This document shows positions 24,274 to 33,114 of a DNA stretch of 64,000 nucleotides, one piece after another (position 1 is the stretch's first letter; the number at the start of each line of letters is the position of its first letter). A model generated the notes under the pieces. It did not search any database. It was not told the origin of the DNA and saw only the letters and a program-made list of their open reading frames with translations. Both the position numbers and the translations under genes were made by a program. Location of the stretch: the NCBI RefSeq assembly GCF_036016955.1, contig NZ_JAYWXI010000003.1, positions 62,001-126,000 of the forward strand. The letters run 5' to 3'. The DNA comes from JAYWXI01 sp036016955 (GTDB lineage: Bacteria; Bacteroidota; Bacteroidia; Flavobacteriales; Weeksellaceae).

Positions 24274-26049
24274 TTAAAACGTAATTTTAACCCCTCCTAA
24301 AACCTGAGCGCCTAAAACCTTATAACCTTTATAGGTTTGGTATTTGGCAGCCATCAGATTATTCCCGAGTGCAAAAATACTGAAATTTTTGTGAATTTTA
24401 TACTCTGCCGAAAGATTTATATCCACATACCCTCCTACTTTAGCGTTGAACTGCTCGGTTGAAGCAAATGTTCGGTTGCCTAATCCGTCTTGCAATTCGT
24501 TGATGGAAAATGAATTAGTTGTACGATCTGTAACAAAAAAGACTTTTGCTCCCAAACCTAATTTTTTTTCTAAAAGGGTGTATTTTCCACCAAAAGAAAG
24601 GTTCAAAAGCGGAACATTATAGATGTTTTCATAGTTTTTCAAGTCGTATTTGGTAAAAGCCAGTTCGGCATCCAATGCCAAATTCTGAAGCGGAAAATAC
24701 TGGAGGCTTCCCTTAATCGTACTGATGTTGCCGTCATCGTATACCGCCGAAAATGTATTGGCGTAATTATAAGCCGAGCGGTTAAGCGTAAAAACATCGT
24801 CAAACAAAGGATTGGCACGGAAGAACATAATGTTTCGCATTTTGCCATAGCCTGCTTTGACATCGTATTTAAAATCTCTGGAAATATCCCCTTTCAATCC
24901 AAAATAAAAATGGTATTTCGTTTCCGTAGGCCTCAGAAGCTGATCGGAAACCAGGAAGGGATTGCTTTCAAGAAGAGAAGCGTACGAGTGATCGGTCAAG
25001 CCACCGTCCACTCCGGCATAAAACTTAAATTCGTCCGAGGCTGCGAACAAGGCTTCGGCCTGAGGAAACCAATAAAATTTGTTTGTGGTTTCGGCCTGGG
25101 TTAAATCCCGATGATTAATCCGATAATTCATCAAGGCAAACCCCGAGCCCAATCTCAAATAAGAATCTCCTTTATAAAAAGTTATTTTCGGAGCGGCTTC
25201 CATGCTAAACAGATTGCTCGTATTACGGTTGAGCAGGGAAAAAGTCGTATTTCTTGCATTCATTCCTAATCCCAAATCGGCATTCAGGGTGATTTCATCC
25301 CAAGGCCATTGGATGGCGTGTTTGGAAAGGTTAACCGAGGCTGAAAATTGATTTTCTCTGGCGTCGTAATGATCCGCCAGGAAATGAGAATTAACCCGAA
25401 TATCGTTCAGAATATCGTTGGAATAAAAATCATAATAACCGTTAACCCGGATTTGGTTGGTTTTCTGTTTCAAATCCACGTCGGACGACGGAGCCAAAGC
25501 GTAAATGCCGTAATAATTGTAATCGTTTCTTTCGTACTGGGCCGTAACATTGAATTTACCTTTTTCGCCATAATGGTTTACAAAAGCATCTAAAGTGGCG
25601 TTGGCGGTTCTGGACGACCAAGGGTAGTCTTTTTTAAGCCCTTCGGTGGAGTAATAGTGAAAGTCTGTCCCTACTTCCATTTTGTTGTCCAATAAGGTGG
25701 ACAGATGCCCATCTGCCAAAAAACGCCCGTAATTCCCGTAGCCTGCCCGAACGTAGTTATTTTGATGGGTGGTTTCTATCTTTGGGGAAATATCTTCTCC
25801 TTGCAGAGTCGAGGTCTTAAAATCGGATACGGCAGGAACGTTCGTGATAATGTATTTGACGGGATTTTGCGTTTTTTCTTCCGGCGGATAGTTCTTAATG
25901 CTCGCAACGGAGGTTTTCTTTTTTTCGATCGCTTTTACCTCGGGAACGCGTTGGCGTTCGAGGACGAGTCTTTCCTCTTGAATTTGCCCCCAAAGCGTTT
26001 GGGAAATCCCTAATAAAAAAAGAGGCAAGAGTTGGATGTTTCTGTTCAT
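24274..26049 (-). CDS. Outer-membrane beta-barrel protein without plug domain
   Basis: A 591-residue exported protein: signal peptide (to about residue 22, LWGQ), a charged periplasmic segment (about 23-95, no recognisable TonB box or plug), then a barrel of alternating aromatic/polar strands through to the C-terminus, ending VLGGVKITF with the terminal Phe typical of barrels. Such proteins are often labelled TonB-dependent receptors by their barrel, but the roughly 120-residue plug seems to be missing. The gene lies 60 nt after the giant TPR gene, likely in the same operon. I infer a pore or envelope-assembly role with the TPR protein; the substrate is unknown. Confidence 0.72.
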   Translation of the reverse strand: MNRNIQLLPLFLLGISQTLWGQIQEERLVLERQRVPEVKAIEKKKTSVASIKNYPPEEKTQNPVKYIITNVPAVSDFKTSTLQGEDISPKIETTHQNNYVRAGYGNYGRFLADGHLSTLLDNKMEVGTDFHYYSTEGLKKDYPWSSRTANATLDAFVNHYGEKGKFNVTAQYERNDYNYYGIYALAPSSDVDLKQKTNQIRVNGYYDFYSNDILNDIRVNSHFLADHYDARENQFSASVNLSKHAIQWPWDEITLNADLGLGMNARNTTFSLLNRNTSNLFSMEAAPKITFYKGDSYLRLGSGFALMNYRINHRDLTQAETTNKFYWFPQAEALFAASDEFKFYAGVDGGLTDHSYASLLESNPFLVSDQLLRPTETKYHFYFGLKGDISRDFKYDVKAGYGKMRNIMFFRANPLFDDVFTLNRSAYNYANTFSAVYDDGNISTIKGSLQYFPLQNLALDAELAFTKYDLKNYENIYNVPLLNLSFGGKYTLLEKKLGLGAKVFFVTDRTTNSFSINELQDGLGNRTFASTEQFNAKVGGYVDINLSAEYKIHKNFSIFALGNNLMAAKYQTYKGYKVLGAQVLGGVKITF

Positions 26050-26109
26050 GATGATAGAGCGGTTCGATTGGCTTAGAGTTTTTTTAGGAACTTCTGGAGC
26101 CGTTTGTTT

Positions 26110-29073
26110 TTACTTGATTTGTTTTTTTACTTCTTTGGCTTCGGCGATCACATCGGGGAAGTCCTGATAATTGGCAAGAATTTGATCCACCGTATAGCTG
26201 GCCTGATACTTATCTTTTAGTCCCAAATAATTTTTGGCCATTACCACCAATGCTTTTGCGCCCCAGTAATCTTCAGAGGCATAATTATTCGCCAAGCGGA
26301 AAATGGTTTCGTTGGACGATTTAAAAGCTTTGGCTCGGTTTTGATAATAGGCTTTGGCGTATAGAGCTTCTGCGGTTACCGTAGGATTGGAAGCCTTTTC
26401 CAAAGCAAGGTATGCCGATTGGGCTTCCTGATCTTTCCCTCGTTTCATCAGGCTTCGGGCCTTGATGACTTTGGCATTTTCAATCACGCTAGCCGGGTTT
26501 TTGGCATAAGCCATAACCAAATCAGCATACTTTTCGGCCTGAGGGAGGTTCTGTTCCTCGGCAAATAATTTCATCAACTCGATATGGGAAAAATTTCTTA
26601 ATGTGGCATTGGAAGAAGCCGCCAGAGCTTCCAAATATTTTTGGGCTTCTTTCAGTGTCCCTTGAGCCAAATGAATTTGAGCCAAACGCGTTTGGGCTTC
26701 CTGTTGATAATCGTTTTGAACGGCAGCCACTTCCTGAAGAACCAGTAGGGCTTTCGTTGTATTTTTCATTTGGTAGAGGCTCTCTCCTAGTTCGTATTGA
26801 GCTTGGTAGAGGGTTTCCCCTGTGGGGTTTTGGGTTAAATATTTTTCGTAAAGCGGTATGGCGTTCTTATACTCCTTTTTGGCGTAGAACTGTCTGGCAG
26901 AGGCCAAATGAATTTCGTCAATATCCGAAGCATTCACCCGAATTCCGATGTTTTGGGCAAAGGTTTGGTACCCCGATACGTCTCCGTTTTTGATGAAAAT
27001 CGGTTTGGCGGTTTGGGCGATGCGGGAAGCATACGCGGTATTTTTGTATTGATTGCCTAATGAGCGCAGTTCGGCCAGGGCCTTGCTTTCCTGGTTTTGG
27101 TCGATGTAGTTTTGTGCTCTGTAAATTTGCGCATTGGCAACCAAGTCTTTATCCGTACTGCTTTTAACCACTTTTGTGAAGTAGTCGTTGGCAGAGGTGT
27201 AATCCTCGTTGGAGGCATAAGCCACGCCGATTTCGTAAAGGGCGTCGTCGGCATAATCCGATGTCGGATGCTGTGTCACCAAGCGTTTTAATGTTTCAAT
27301 TTTAGCCAAAGAATCGCCTTTAAATCCTAAAGCCAATCCCTTTTGAAAGAGGGTGTAATCGTTGGCTCCTTCGGTCTTGTCGTAAATCGCTATGGCTTCG
27401 TTTAGTTGGTTGCTAGCATAGTAGGTGTCGGCTAAACGCAGTTCGGCGTCTTTTTTAAATTCCGGATCGGGATCGGCAAGGTAAGCCTTAAAATAAGTTT
27501 GGGCTTCCCCAAATTTCCCCGATTTGAAATAAGCGTACCCTAAATCATAGTTCAATTGTTTTTTCTCCTCGAAGGTTTCGTTTTTGAGCTTTTCAAAACG
27601 GACGATGGCCGAAGGGTAATTTCCTTTTTGATAGTACGTCTGCGCCAACCAGTAGAGAGCCCTAGGATAAAACGATTGATTGATGCGGGTTTCCAAACTG
27701 CGTAGAAAATAGCGTTCGGCTTCATCGTAATTTCCTTTATTGAACTCCTCTGTTCCTAAAAGGAAAGAAACTTCCTGGTCGACTTGATCGATTTCCGGGG
27801 TGGAATCAGGCAGCTTATCTATGGCGGCCAAGGTCTCTTTGTAATTCCCCGAATAAAGATAAGATTTGACGAGCAGGGATTTCATCTCGTTATTTTTTTC
27901 GCTCTGAGGGTAGCGCTGGAGATATTCCTGGATGGTTGCCGGAGCCGACTCAAAAGGATTGCCGATATCGTAGCTTAGTTTGGCGTATTGTTCGTGGGCT
28001 AATTTCTGAACTCCCGTATCGTAAGTCATTTGGTAGGCAGAACGAAAAGCCGACAGGGCTTCTTGCTTTTTACCCGTCAGAAGATAGGCGTTGCCCAGCT
28101 GATAATATGCATTTTGGGACATGGCCGAGCGGCTGTTGGTTAGACGGTTATAATAAGTGACCGCCTCGTCGTATTTTTGCAATTGGGAAGCGACAAATCC
28201 CATTTCGTACAAATCGCTTTCGGAAGGTTCTTGTTGCGATTGCAAATAGACCTTAAGATGAGGATAAGCCGACGCATAATCCTCTTTCATAAAATAGCTC
28301 TCGCCTATGATTTTGTGAACTTCGGCTCGATAAGTTTCGGGAAGATTTTCATTTAGTAATGCACTTCCCTCTTCTATCGCTTTGTCGTAGTTTTTTTCGT
28401 TGTAATAGAGTTGGACGTAGTAAGGCTGAACCAGTTTGGTGTAACGAATGTCGCTTTTTATTGTGTCAAAAAAACCGAAAGCCTTGTCGTTTTGACCATC
28501 GGCGTAATAAAGATGCCCCAGCATATAGGAAAGGTCTGCACGAGTTTGTTCGTCGGCTTGTTTGTAGGCTTCTTCCAGGGCTTCTGTGGCTCCTTTAGTG
28601 TCTCCCGTCATGAATTTGGCGTACCCCAGTTTAAGGATGTATTCGGTGTTTTCTTCCCGGGACAGCTGGTATTGGTTAATGCTCTGAAGCGTTTGAAGAG
28701 CCAGGGCAAAATCTTTCTTAACCAAATAGTAATCCGCAAGCGGAAGGCTGGCTTGGGAAAAATAGGCCGATTGGGGGTAAGCTTTCATAAAGGCTTCGAG
28801 CCCTTCTTCAGCTTTGTTGCGTTGAAGAATTACGCCTATTACGTTGTCAAAAAATCGGGCGGCTTCTTTTCGAGATTCGGATAACGACCGATCGTAGAAA
28901 TAATGTTGAGAATAGCCGTATTGCGCTGCGGCAAATACCCTTGTCTGATAGAGATTCTCCGCTAAATCATAGAGATAGTGGTTTTGTTTTTGGTAGTAGG
29001 CCGTCTGTTGGGCTTCGGTGTTACCGAAAAAGAGAACCGCCGCAGAGGCTATCCATATTTTTTTTGAATTCAT
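26110..29073 (-). CDS. Giant periplasmic TPR protein
   Basis: A 987-residue protein with a signal peptide (MNSKKIWIASAAVLFFGN, cleaved near EAQ) and then TPR-like helical repeats over almost its whole length. Typical units are ALQTLQSINQ, YELGESLYQMKN, YYQLGNAYLLTGKKQEALSA and LYWLAQTYYQKGNYPSAIVR, giving perhaps 20-25 repeats. The start at 29073 is chosen because it creates the signal peptide; the frame is open to 29181 but that stretch has no family features. A protein-binding scaffold in the periplasm is inferred. Neighbours are the T9SS type B protein upstream and a barrel protein downstream. Confidence 0.82.
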   Translation of the reverse strand: MNSKKIWIASAAVLFFGNTEAQQTAYYQKQNHYLYDLAENLYQTRVFAAAQYGYSQHYFYDRSLSESRKEAARFFDNVIGVILQRNKAEEGLEAFMKAYPQSAYFSQASLPLADYYLVKKDFALALQTLQSINQYQLSREENTEYILKLGYAKFMTGDTKGATEALEEAYKQADEQTRADLSYMLGHLYYADGQNDKAFGFFDTIKSDIRYTKLVQPYYVQLYYNEKNYDKAIEEGSALLNENLPETYRAEVHKIIGESYFMKEDYASAYPHLKVYLQSQQEPSESDLYEMGFVASQLQKYDEAVTYYNRLTNSRSAMSQNAYYQLGNAYLLTGKKQEALSAFRSAYQMTYDTGVQKLAHEQYAKLSYDIGNPFESAPATIQEYLQRYPQSEKNNEMKSLLVKSYLYSGNYKETLAAIDKLPDSTPEIDQVDQEVSFLLGTEEFNKGNYDEAERYFLRSLETRINQSFYPRALYWLAQTYYQKGNYPSAIVRFEKLKNETFEEKKQLNYDLGYAYFKSGKFGEAQTYFKAYLADPDPEFKKDAELRLADTYYASNQLNEAIAIYDKTEGANDYTLFQKGLALGFKGDSLAKIETLKRLVTQHPTSDYADDALYEIGVAYASNEDYTSANDYFTKVVKSSTDKDLVANAQIYRAQNYIDQNQESKALAELRSLGNQYKNTAYASRIAQTAKPIFIKNGDVSGYQTFAQNIGIRVNASDIDEIHLASARQFYAKKEYKNAIPLYEKYLTQNPTGETLYQAQYELGESLYQMKNTTKALLVLQEVAAVQNDYQQEAQTRLAQIHLAQGTLKEAQKYLEALAASSNATLRNFSHIELMKLFAEEQNLPQAEKYADLVMAYAKNPASVIENAKVIKARSLMKRGKDQEAQSAYLALEKASNPTVTAEALYAKAYYQNRAKAFKSSNETIFRLANNYASEDYWGAKALVVMAKNYLGLKDKYQASYTVDQILANYQDFPDVIAEAKEVKKQIK

Positions 29074-29174
29074 ACCTTGATTAAATGTTTTTAAGCTTAG
29101 GCCGTATGGTGGGCAGGCTTTTTCTGCGAGGAAACAAGGCGGATTTCCGCCTATGGTTCTGCGTTCTAAAACCA

Positions 29175-29247
29175 TCCACAAATAATCAACGAAAATAGAG
29201 AAAACTTATTGTCTGTACAAGTTTTTCGGTGATTGTGGATTTGTGGA
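29175..29247. repeat. Inverted repeat upstream of the TPR gene
   Basis: Perfect 9-bp arms TCCACAAAT (29175-29183) and ATTTGTGGA (29239-29247), 55 bp apart, flank the candidate promoter. The arms contain 7/9 matches to a DnaA box but no other origin features are present. The rest of the 208-bp gap between the type B gene and the TPR gene holds a short GGCGG/CCGCC hairpin at 29138-29151. Confidence 0.5.
29190..29220 (-). promoter_or_regulatory. Possible promoter of the TPR-barrel-tRNA operon
   Basis: On the minus strand TTG (29220-29218), 20 nt, then TATTTTCG (29197-29190), one base off the TAnnTTTG consensus. It lies in the loop of the inverted repeat 29175-29183/29239-29247. Confidence 0.35.
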
Positions 29248-29281
29248 AAAATATCGGTTTCGTTTTTTCTTTTGGTTTTTC

Positions 29282-32200
29282 TTAATCTCTATTTTTCAGA
29301 AAAATCCACCCTTGTTTTTGTTCGTTTTTCAGGGTTCCGGGGTCATACCATTTTACCACATACCAATATGAAGCGGTGGGCAGAGGTCGACCTTGGATTT
29401 TTCCGTTCCATTCCAATCGCTTGGCGGAGGAAGAATCGAAGACAACTCTTCCGAAGCGGTCGAAAATCCAAATTTCCACTTGTTGCATTTTGTCTAAATT
29501 TTTGATGCTCCAAAGTTCATTAATGCCGTCGCCGTCAGGCGTGAAGGCATTGGGGATGCGAAGGGTGTAGAGTGAGCTTGGCGCTCCCAAACAATAAGTC
29601 CCGTCGGGCAAAACCGAGCGGACACTTACCGTATATTCGTCGGCTGTCGGCTGGAACAAAATATTGGAAGAACCGAAAGGACCTCCGTTGAAGGAATATT
29701 CAATGGGGTAATTGCCTTTGGCCAAGACTTCCAATTTATCGTTGTCCTGAAGAAGTTGAAGCACGACCGGTTGGTGTTCATCCGAAATTTCAAAATTATG
29801 GGTATAAGAACAGCCCATCGCATTGGTCATTGTTACCGAATAATACCCCGGAGCGTCAAATGTCGCCGTGCGTCCCGTTTGGCCGTTGCTCCATTGGAAT
29901 GAACGGTTTTCTCCTCCGGCGTCTACGGTTACAATAGCGCCATGACAAATAAAGTAGGTGGTTTTTAAAGTTGAAGAGCGTGAAGGAGAAGTAATGTTAA
30001 GGTTAATCTTAGCATAAGAGGGGCAATAGCCCGCGGCTTCCACTTTAACATAAATGACTTCCGTAGCAGAAGTATTGGTGTAATTTTTGGGATTGTCAAT
30101 CAGATGCGTTCTGGCTATATCACGATAATAGGTGAAAATTGCCGAAGAAGATCGGGTAAATAAAGCTTCTGCCGAGGTCAGATCCACCACCGTGATTCCG
30201 TCGAAACGTTCACCTTGCTCATCGCAGCGATTCAAGGGGACTTCATCGGTATCCAATGAAAAAGGTTCTTTGGAGATAAAGGAAACTTCCTGCAAAGCCG
30301 AAAGGCATCCCGTTTGATTATCCCGAAGGTAAAAACGAATTTTATAGGGTAAGGTCTCTAAAGAGAAATCGTCTGCCATTGGACTTCCGTCTTCTTTTAA
30401 AAAAGCGTATGCCGATGGGCGGTCGGTTACTAAGGCTTTAAAATCGGCAAGGGTGAAGCGTTTTTCTTCGCATACCGGAATGGATGCCACTAATGCCGAA
30501 GGTTCAGGGTTAAAGGTTAAACGATAACCGATCCGATCTGGGCATGCGCCATTGTAGCGGATTTCCATATAAGGGGAAAACCCTTGGTTTAGAGCATCGT
30601 ATGTGGAGGCTTGTTGTTCGGATAACGCCGTTCCGTCGGGAGCAAAATAATGGACGGTGTAGGCTATCGAGGGATCAATCTGATTAAAGAACGAGCGGAC
30701 GTCCTGAATTAAATTAAACGTTTTGTCTTTGCAAGCGGCCAACTCGGGCACCCTTCCGTTCGGACGAGGTTTGGCAAAAACATGGACTTCAAAAGAAGGA
30801 AACGCCTGAGCCACACAACCCGTGGACGGATCCTGCACGCGGATGAACAACCGAGTAGCGCCTACGGGAAAGACCTCTGAAGCCGAAACCGCTCTTGTAT
30901 TGGATTGAGCATCGGCTTGGGAGCGGTGAAATGAAATTTTCATCCCTCCCGAAGGATTGATTTCGGGGGTTAAAACCGAAAGATCGAATACGGCTTCACT
31001 TTCGCATTTTGCGGGAAGTACCGTTGTAGGAGCATGAGCCTCGACCGAGGGCTGAAACCGAAAGTTTAACTTGTAAGAAGGTTGGCAGGAATAGCCCGGA
31101 AGAGAAAGTTTTACCCAAACCGAAGGGGAAAGCATGGGATTGACGGTATCGACGACTTCGGAAGCATCTGCTTCTAAGGCTAAGCTTATTTCATACTCCG
31201 AAAGTTCGGGGTAAGCGGCTTTGAAATGGTCCACCGTATAGGCTGAAGTGCCTTGGCAAAGCCGTTCGGATTCGTAGACCGTTCCTTCGGGCGGCCAAGC
31301 CTGATACCCCACCGTAAAGTGGCGAAGGTTGGAACGGCAGAAAGGAAGTCTACCGGGGTTGGTTTCCACTTGGACTTGAAGGTTTTTTACCTCTCCCGAA
31401 GAGAGGGAATAATTGGTATAATCGGAAATGGGCGTTCCATTCTCGAAAAAATTAACGGTATAATCGGTTCCCGAGTGGTAGCCGATGGCCTCCATTAGGT
31501 TTAGTGTTTTTTCGCGGGAGGGGTTTTGGTCGCAAAAAGGAAATACGGCTCCGTCAGCAAACGAGAATGCAGGGATAGAGGTTCCTACGGTTACTTCTAC
31601 CCTCTCTGATTCTTCGTATAAAGAAGGGGTTCCTGTTTTTTCGACCCGAACGAAATACGCCCCCGAATTGTTTGCCAAAAAAGTGCGTCCCGTACCTAAA
31701 GGCTCCGAAGAGGCCCCCACACGGAACCATTTATAGGTCAAATCGGGATGGTTTTCAAAATTGTCGACCGAAAGAACGGCCGGATCTTCGCAATTTCCGT
31801 ATTGAAGATGAACCAGCGGCTGGGCTACTCTTTTGAATTTAACGATGCCTTGCTTGGTGAGACTGCCGTCGGTGTCTTCCGCAAAAGTTATTTTAACCGA
31901 AACGGTTTCCTCATTTTCCGAAGGGGAAAAATCATAAAAACGGTTGATTGAATTTTGGGTGGTTCCGTTTCTTTTCCACTCGTAAGATGGGGTTCGGGTA
32001 AGTGCCGTAGAGAATTCAAAGGCGCCGTCGATGCCGCTGACCCACTCTCCGTTGTTGTACCTTTCGGAATAGACAATATGACGGGTGCCGTCGTCGTTCT
32101 GAAGCCCTAAGATGGCATTATAGTTCTTTGAAGTTTTATTTTCGACCAAGATCAGCACTTTGCCGTTTTCAAAAATCAGCACGTGGCTGTTCATTCTTCC

Positions 32201-32845
32201 GTTGGGAGTGACTATATTTTGGAACGAAAACATCATCCCCCGCACATTGTTATGCTGGATCGGTTTGTACTTGTATCGGGTAAGTGAGGCTTGGGAATTG
32301 ATGAGGGTAAAACCTGCAAAAATTTGAGCCAAAGGGATTTTCCGATCTGTGGGTGCCGAGGCATAAACTTCATTGTATTTAGGGGAAGGCAGCTTTTCGA
32401 CGGTTGGGTTTTGTGCAAAAGTACGGTCGATGAAAAGGTTTCGGTTCGAAAGCGACTCAAGTGTAGTGGACTCTTGGGAAAAAACCACCCGGCCGTTGGA
32501 GCCTACTACGGCTTGGGTGTATTCTTTTCCAAAAAAAGTGAAGGTAAACCCCAAATCAATCGGCAGGCTAAATTGACTCTCCGGATTCCCCGTTGAGAAA
32601 CGGACATTCTGCTCGCCTACCGTCGTTTGAATGACGGATCTGTACGAAGCGGCCGAAACCGAATCTACCGAAGCGGCTCCATTTTGGGCGTAATCGCTTG
32701 TCTGAAGGTTCAAATGCTGGCCTGAGAAGTAATAATTTTCATCTTTGACCAAAGCCCCGTCGGTATATTTTATAACTTGGTTGCTTTGGCTTGAAAGCCA
32801 ATTGAATAATCCCAAAAACAGAAAGCACAGTTTGTTTATTCTCAT
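29282..32845 (-). CDS. T9SS type B surface protein with Ig/PKD-like repeats
   Basis: A 1187-residue exported protein. The start at 32845 gives a signal peptide (MRINKLCFLFLGLFNWLSSQ). The body is a chain of beta-sandwich domains of the gliding-motility-associated type, with paired cysteines (for example NGACPDRIGYR, GYCPSYAKI). The last 90 residues are a T9SS type B sorting domain: IPNAFTPDGDGINELW, then VEIWIFDRFGRVVFD and a terminal strand ending GWIFLKNRD. By family knowledge it is exported by T9SS and attached at the surface. It is the first gene of the cluster with the TPR protein and barrel; a 208-bp gap separates it from the TPR gene. Confidence 0.88.
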   Translation of the reverse strand: MRINKLCFLFLGLFNWLSSQSNQVIKYTDGALVKDENYYFSGQHLNLQTSDYAQNGAASVDSVSAASYRSVIQTTVGEQNVRFSTGNPESQFSLPIDLGFTFTFFGKEYTQAVVGSNGRVVFSQESTTLESLSNRNLFIDRTFAQNPTVEKLPSPKYNEVYASAPTDRKIPLAQIFAGFTLINSQASLTRYKYKPIQHNNVRGMMFSFQNIVTPNGRMNSHVLIFENGKVLILVENKTSKNYNAILGLQNDDGTRHIVYSERYNNGEWVSGIDGAFEFSTALTRTPSYEWKRNGTTQNSINRFYDFSPSENEETVSVKITFAEDTDGSLTKQGIVKFKRVAQPLVHLQYGNCEDPAVLSVDNFENHPDLTYKWFRVGASSEPLGTGRTFLANNSGAYFVRVEKTGTPSLYEESERVEVTVGTSIPAFSFADGAVFPFCDQNPSREKTLNLMEAIGYHSGTDYTVNFFENGTPISDYTNYSLSSGEVKNLQVQVETNPGRLPFCRSNLRHFTVGYQAWPPEGTVYESERLCQGTSAYTVDHFKAAYPELSEYEISLALEADASEVVDTVNPMLSPSVWVKLSLPGYSCQPSYKLNFRFQPSVEAHAPTTVLPAKCESEAVFDLSVLTPEINPSGGMKISFHRSQADAQSNTRAVSASEVFPVGATRLFIRVQDPSTGCVAQAFPSFEVHVFAKPRPNGRVPELAACKDKTFNLIQDVRSFFNQIDPSIAYTVHYFAPDGTALSEQQASTYDALNQGFSPYMEIRYNGACPDRIGYRLTFNPEPSALVASIPVCEEKRFTLADFKALVTDRPSAYAFLKEDGSPMADDFSLETLPYKIRFYLRDNQTGCLSALQEVSFISKEPFSLDTDEVPLNRCDEQGERFDGITVVDLTSAEALFTRSSSAIFTYYRDIARTHLIDNPKNYTNTSATEVIYVKVEAAGYCPSYAKINLNITSPSRSSTLKTTYFICHGAIVTVDAGGENRSFQWSNGQTGRTATFDAPGYYSVTMTNAMGCSYTHNFEISDEHQPVVLQLLQDNDKLEVLAKGNYPIEYSFNGGPFGSSNILFQPTADEYTVSVRSVLPDGTYCLGAPSSLYTLRIPNAFTPDGDGINELWSIKNLDKMQQVEIWIFDRFGRVVFDSSSAKRLEWNGKIQGRPLPTASYWYVVKWYDPGTLKNEQKQGWIFLKNRD

Positions 32846-33066
32846 GTTACAAAGTTGCAAAATCCACGGAAATAATACGCTGAAAATAACTTTTTATTTT
32901 AGAATCAGGAAAATTTATGTTTTAAAAGAGTATTTTGAAAATAGCTTAGAGGATAGAAACGTTTAGAGCCTTTCGTCGTATCATAGCATTAGGCCGTGCA
33001 TTCGTCTAAGTTTCAGAGCCGTAACCTTTCGGTCTTTTATGCCGATTCTTTTTATTGGGGAACTTA

Positions 33067-33096
33067 TTGAGTGGCCAACATTTTTACTTACTTTTG
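33067..33096 (+). promoter_or_regulatory. Consensus promoter of the permease gene
   Basis: TTG (33067-33069), 19 nt, then TACTTTTG (33089-33096): a full Bacteroidota promoter with ideal spacing. The ATG at 33115 is 18 nt downstream, which rules out the in-frame start at 33055. Confidence 0.75.
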
Positions 33097-33114
33097 CGGT
33101 TTCAAAAATGCGAT

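Noticed and set aside
24274..26049. Full TonB-dependent receptor with plug
   Set aside because: The N-terminal segment is too short for a plug and lacks its motifs; kept as a plug-less barrel with lower confidence.
29175..29247. Possible DnaA boxes and replication origin
   Set aside because: Only two 7/9 matches, no clustered boxes, no AT-rich unwinding element, and no dnaA or parAB nearby.
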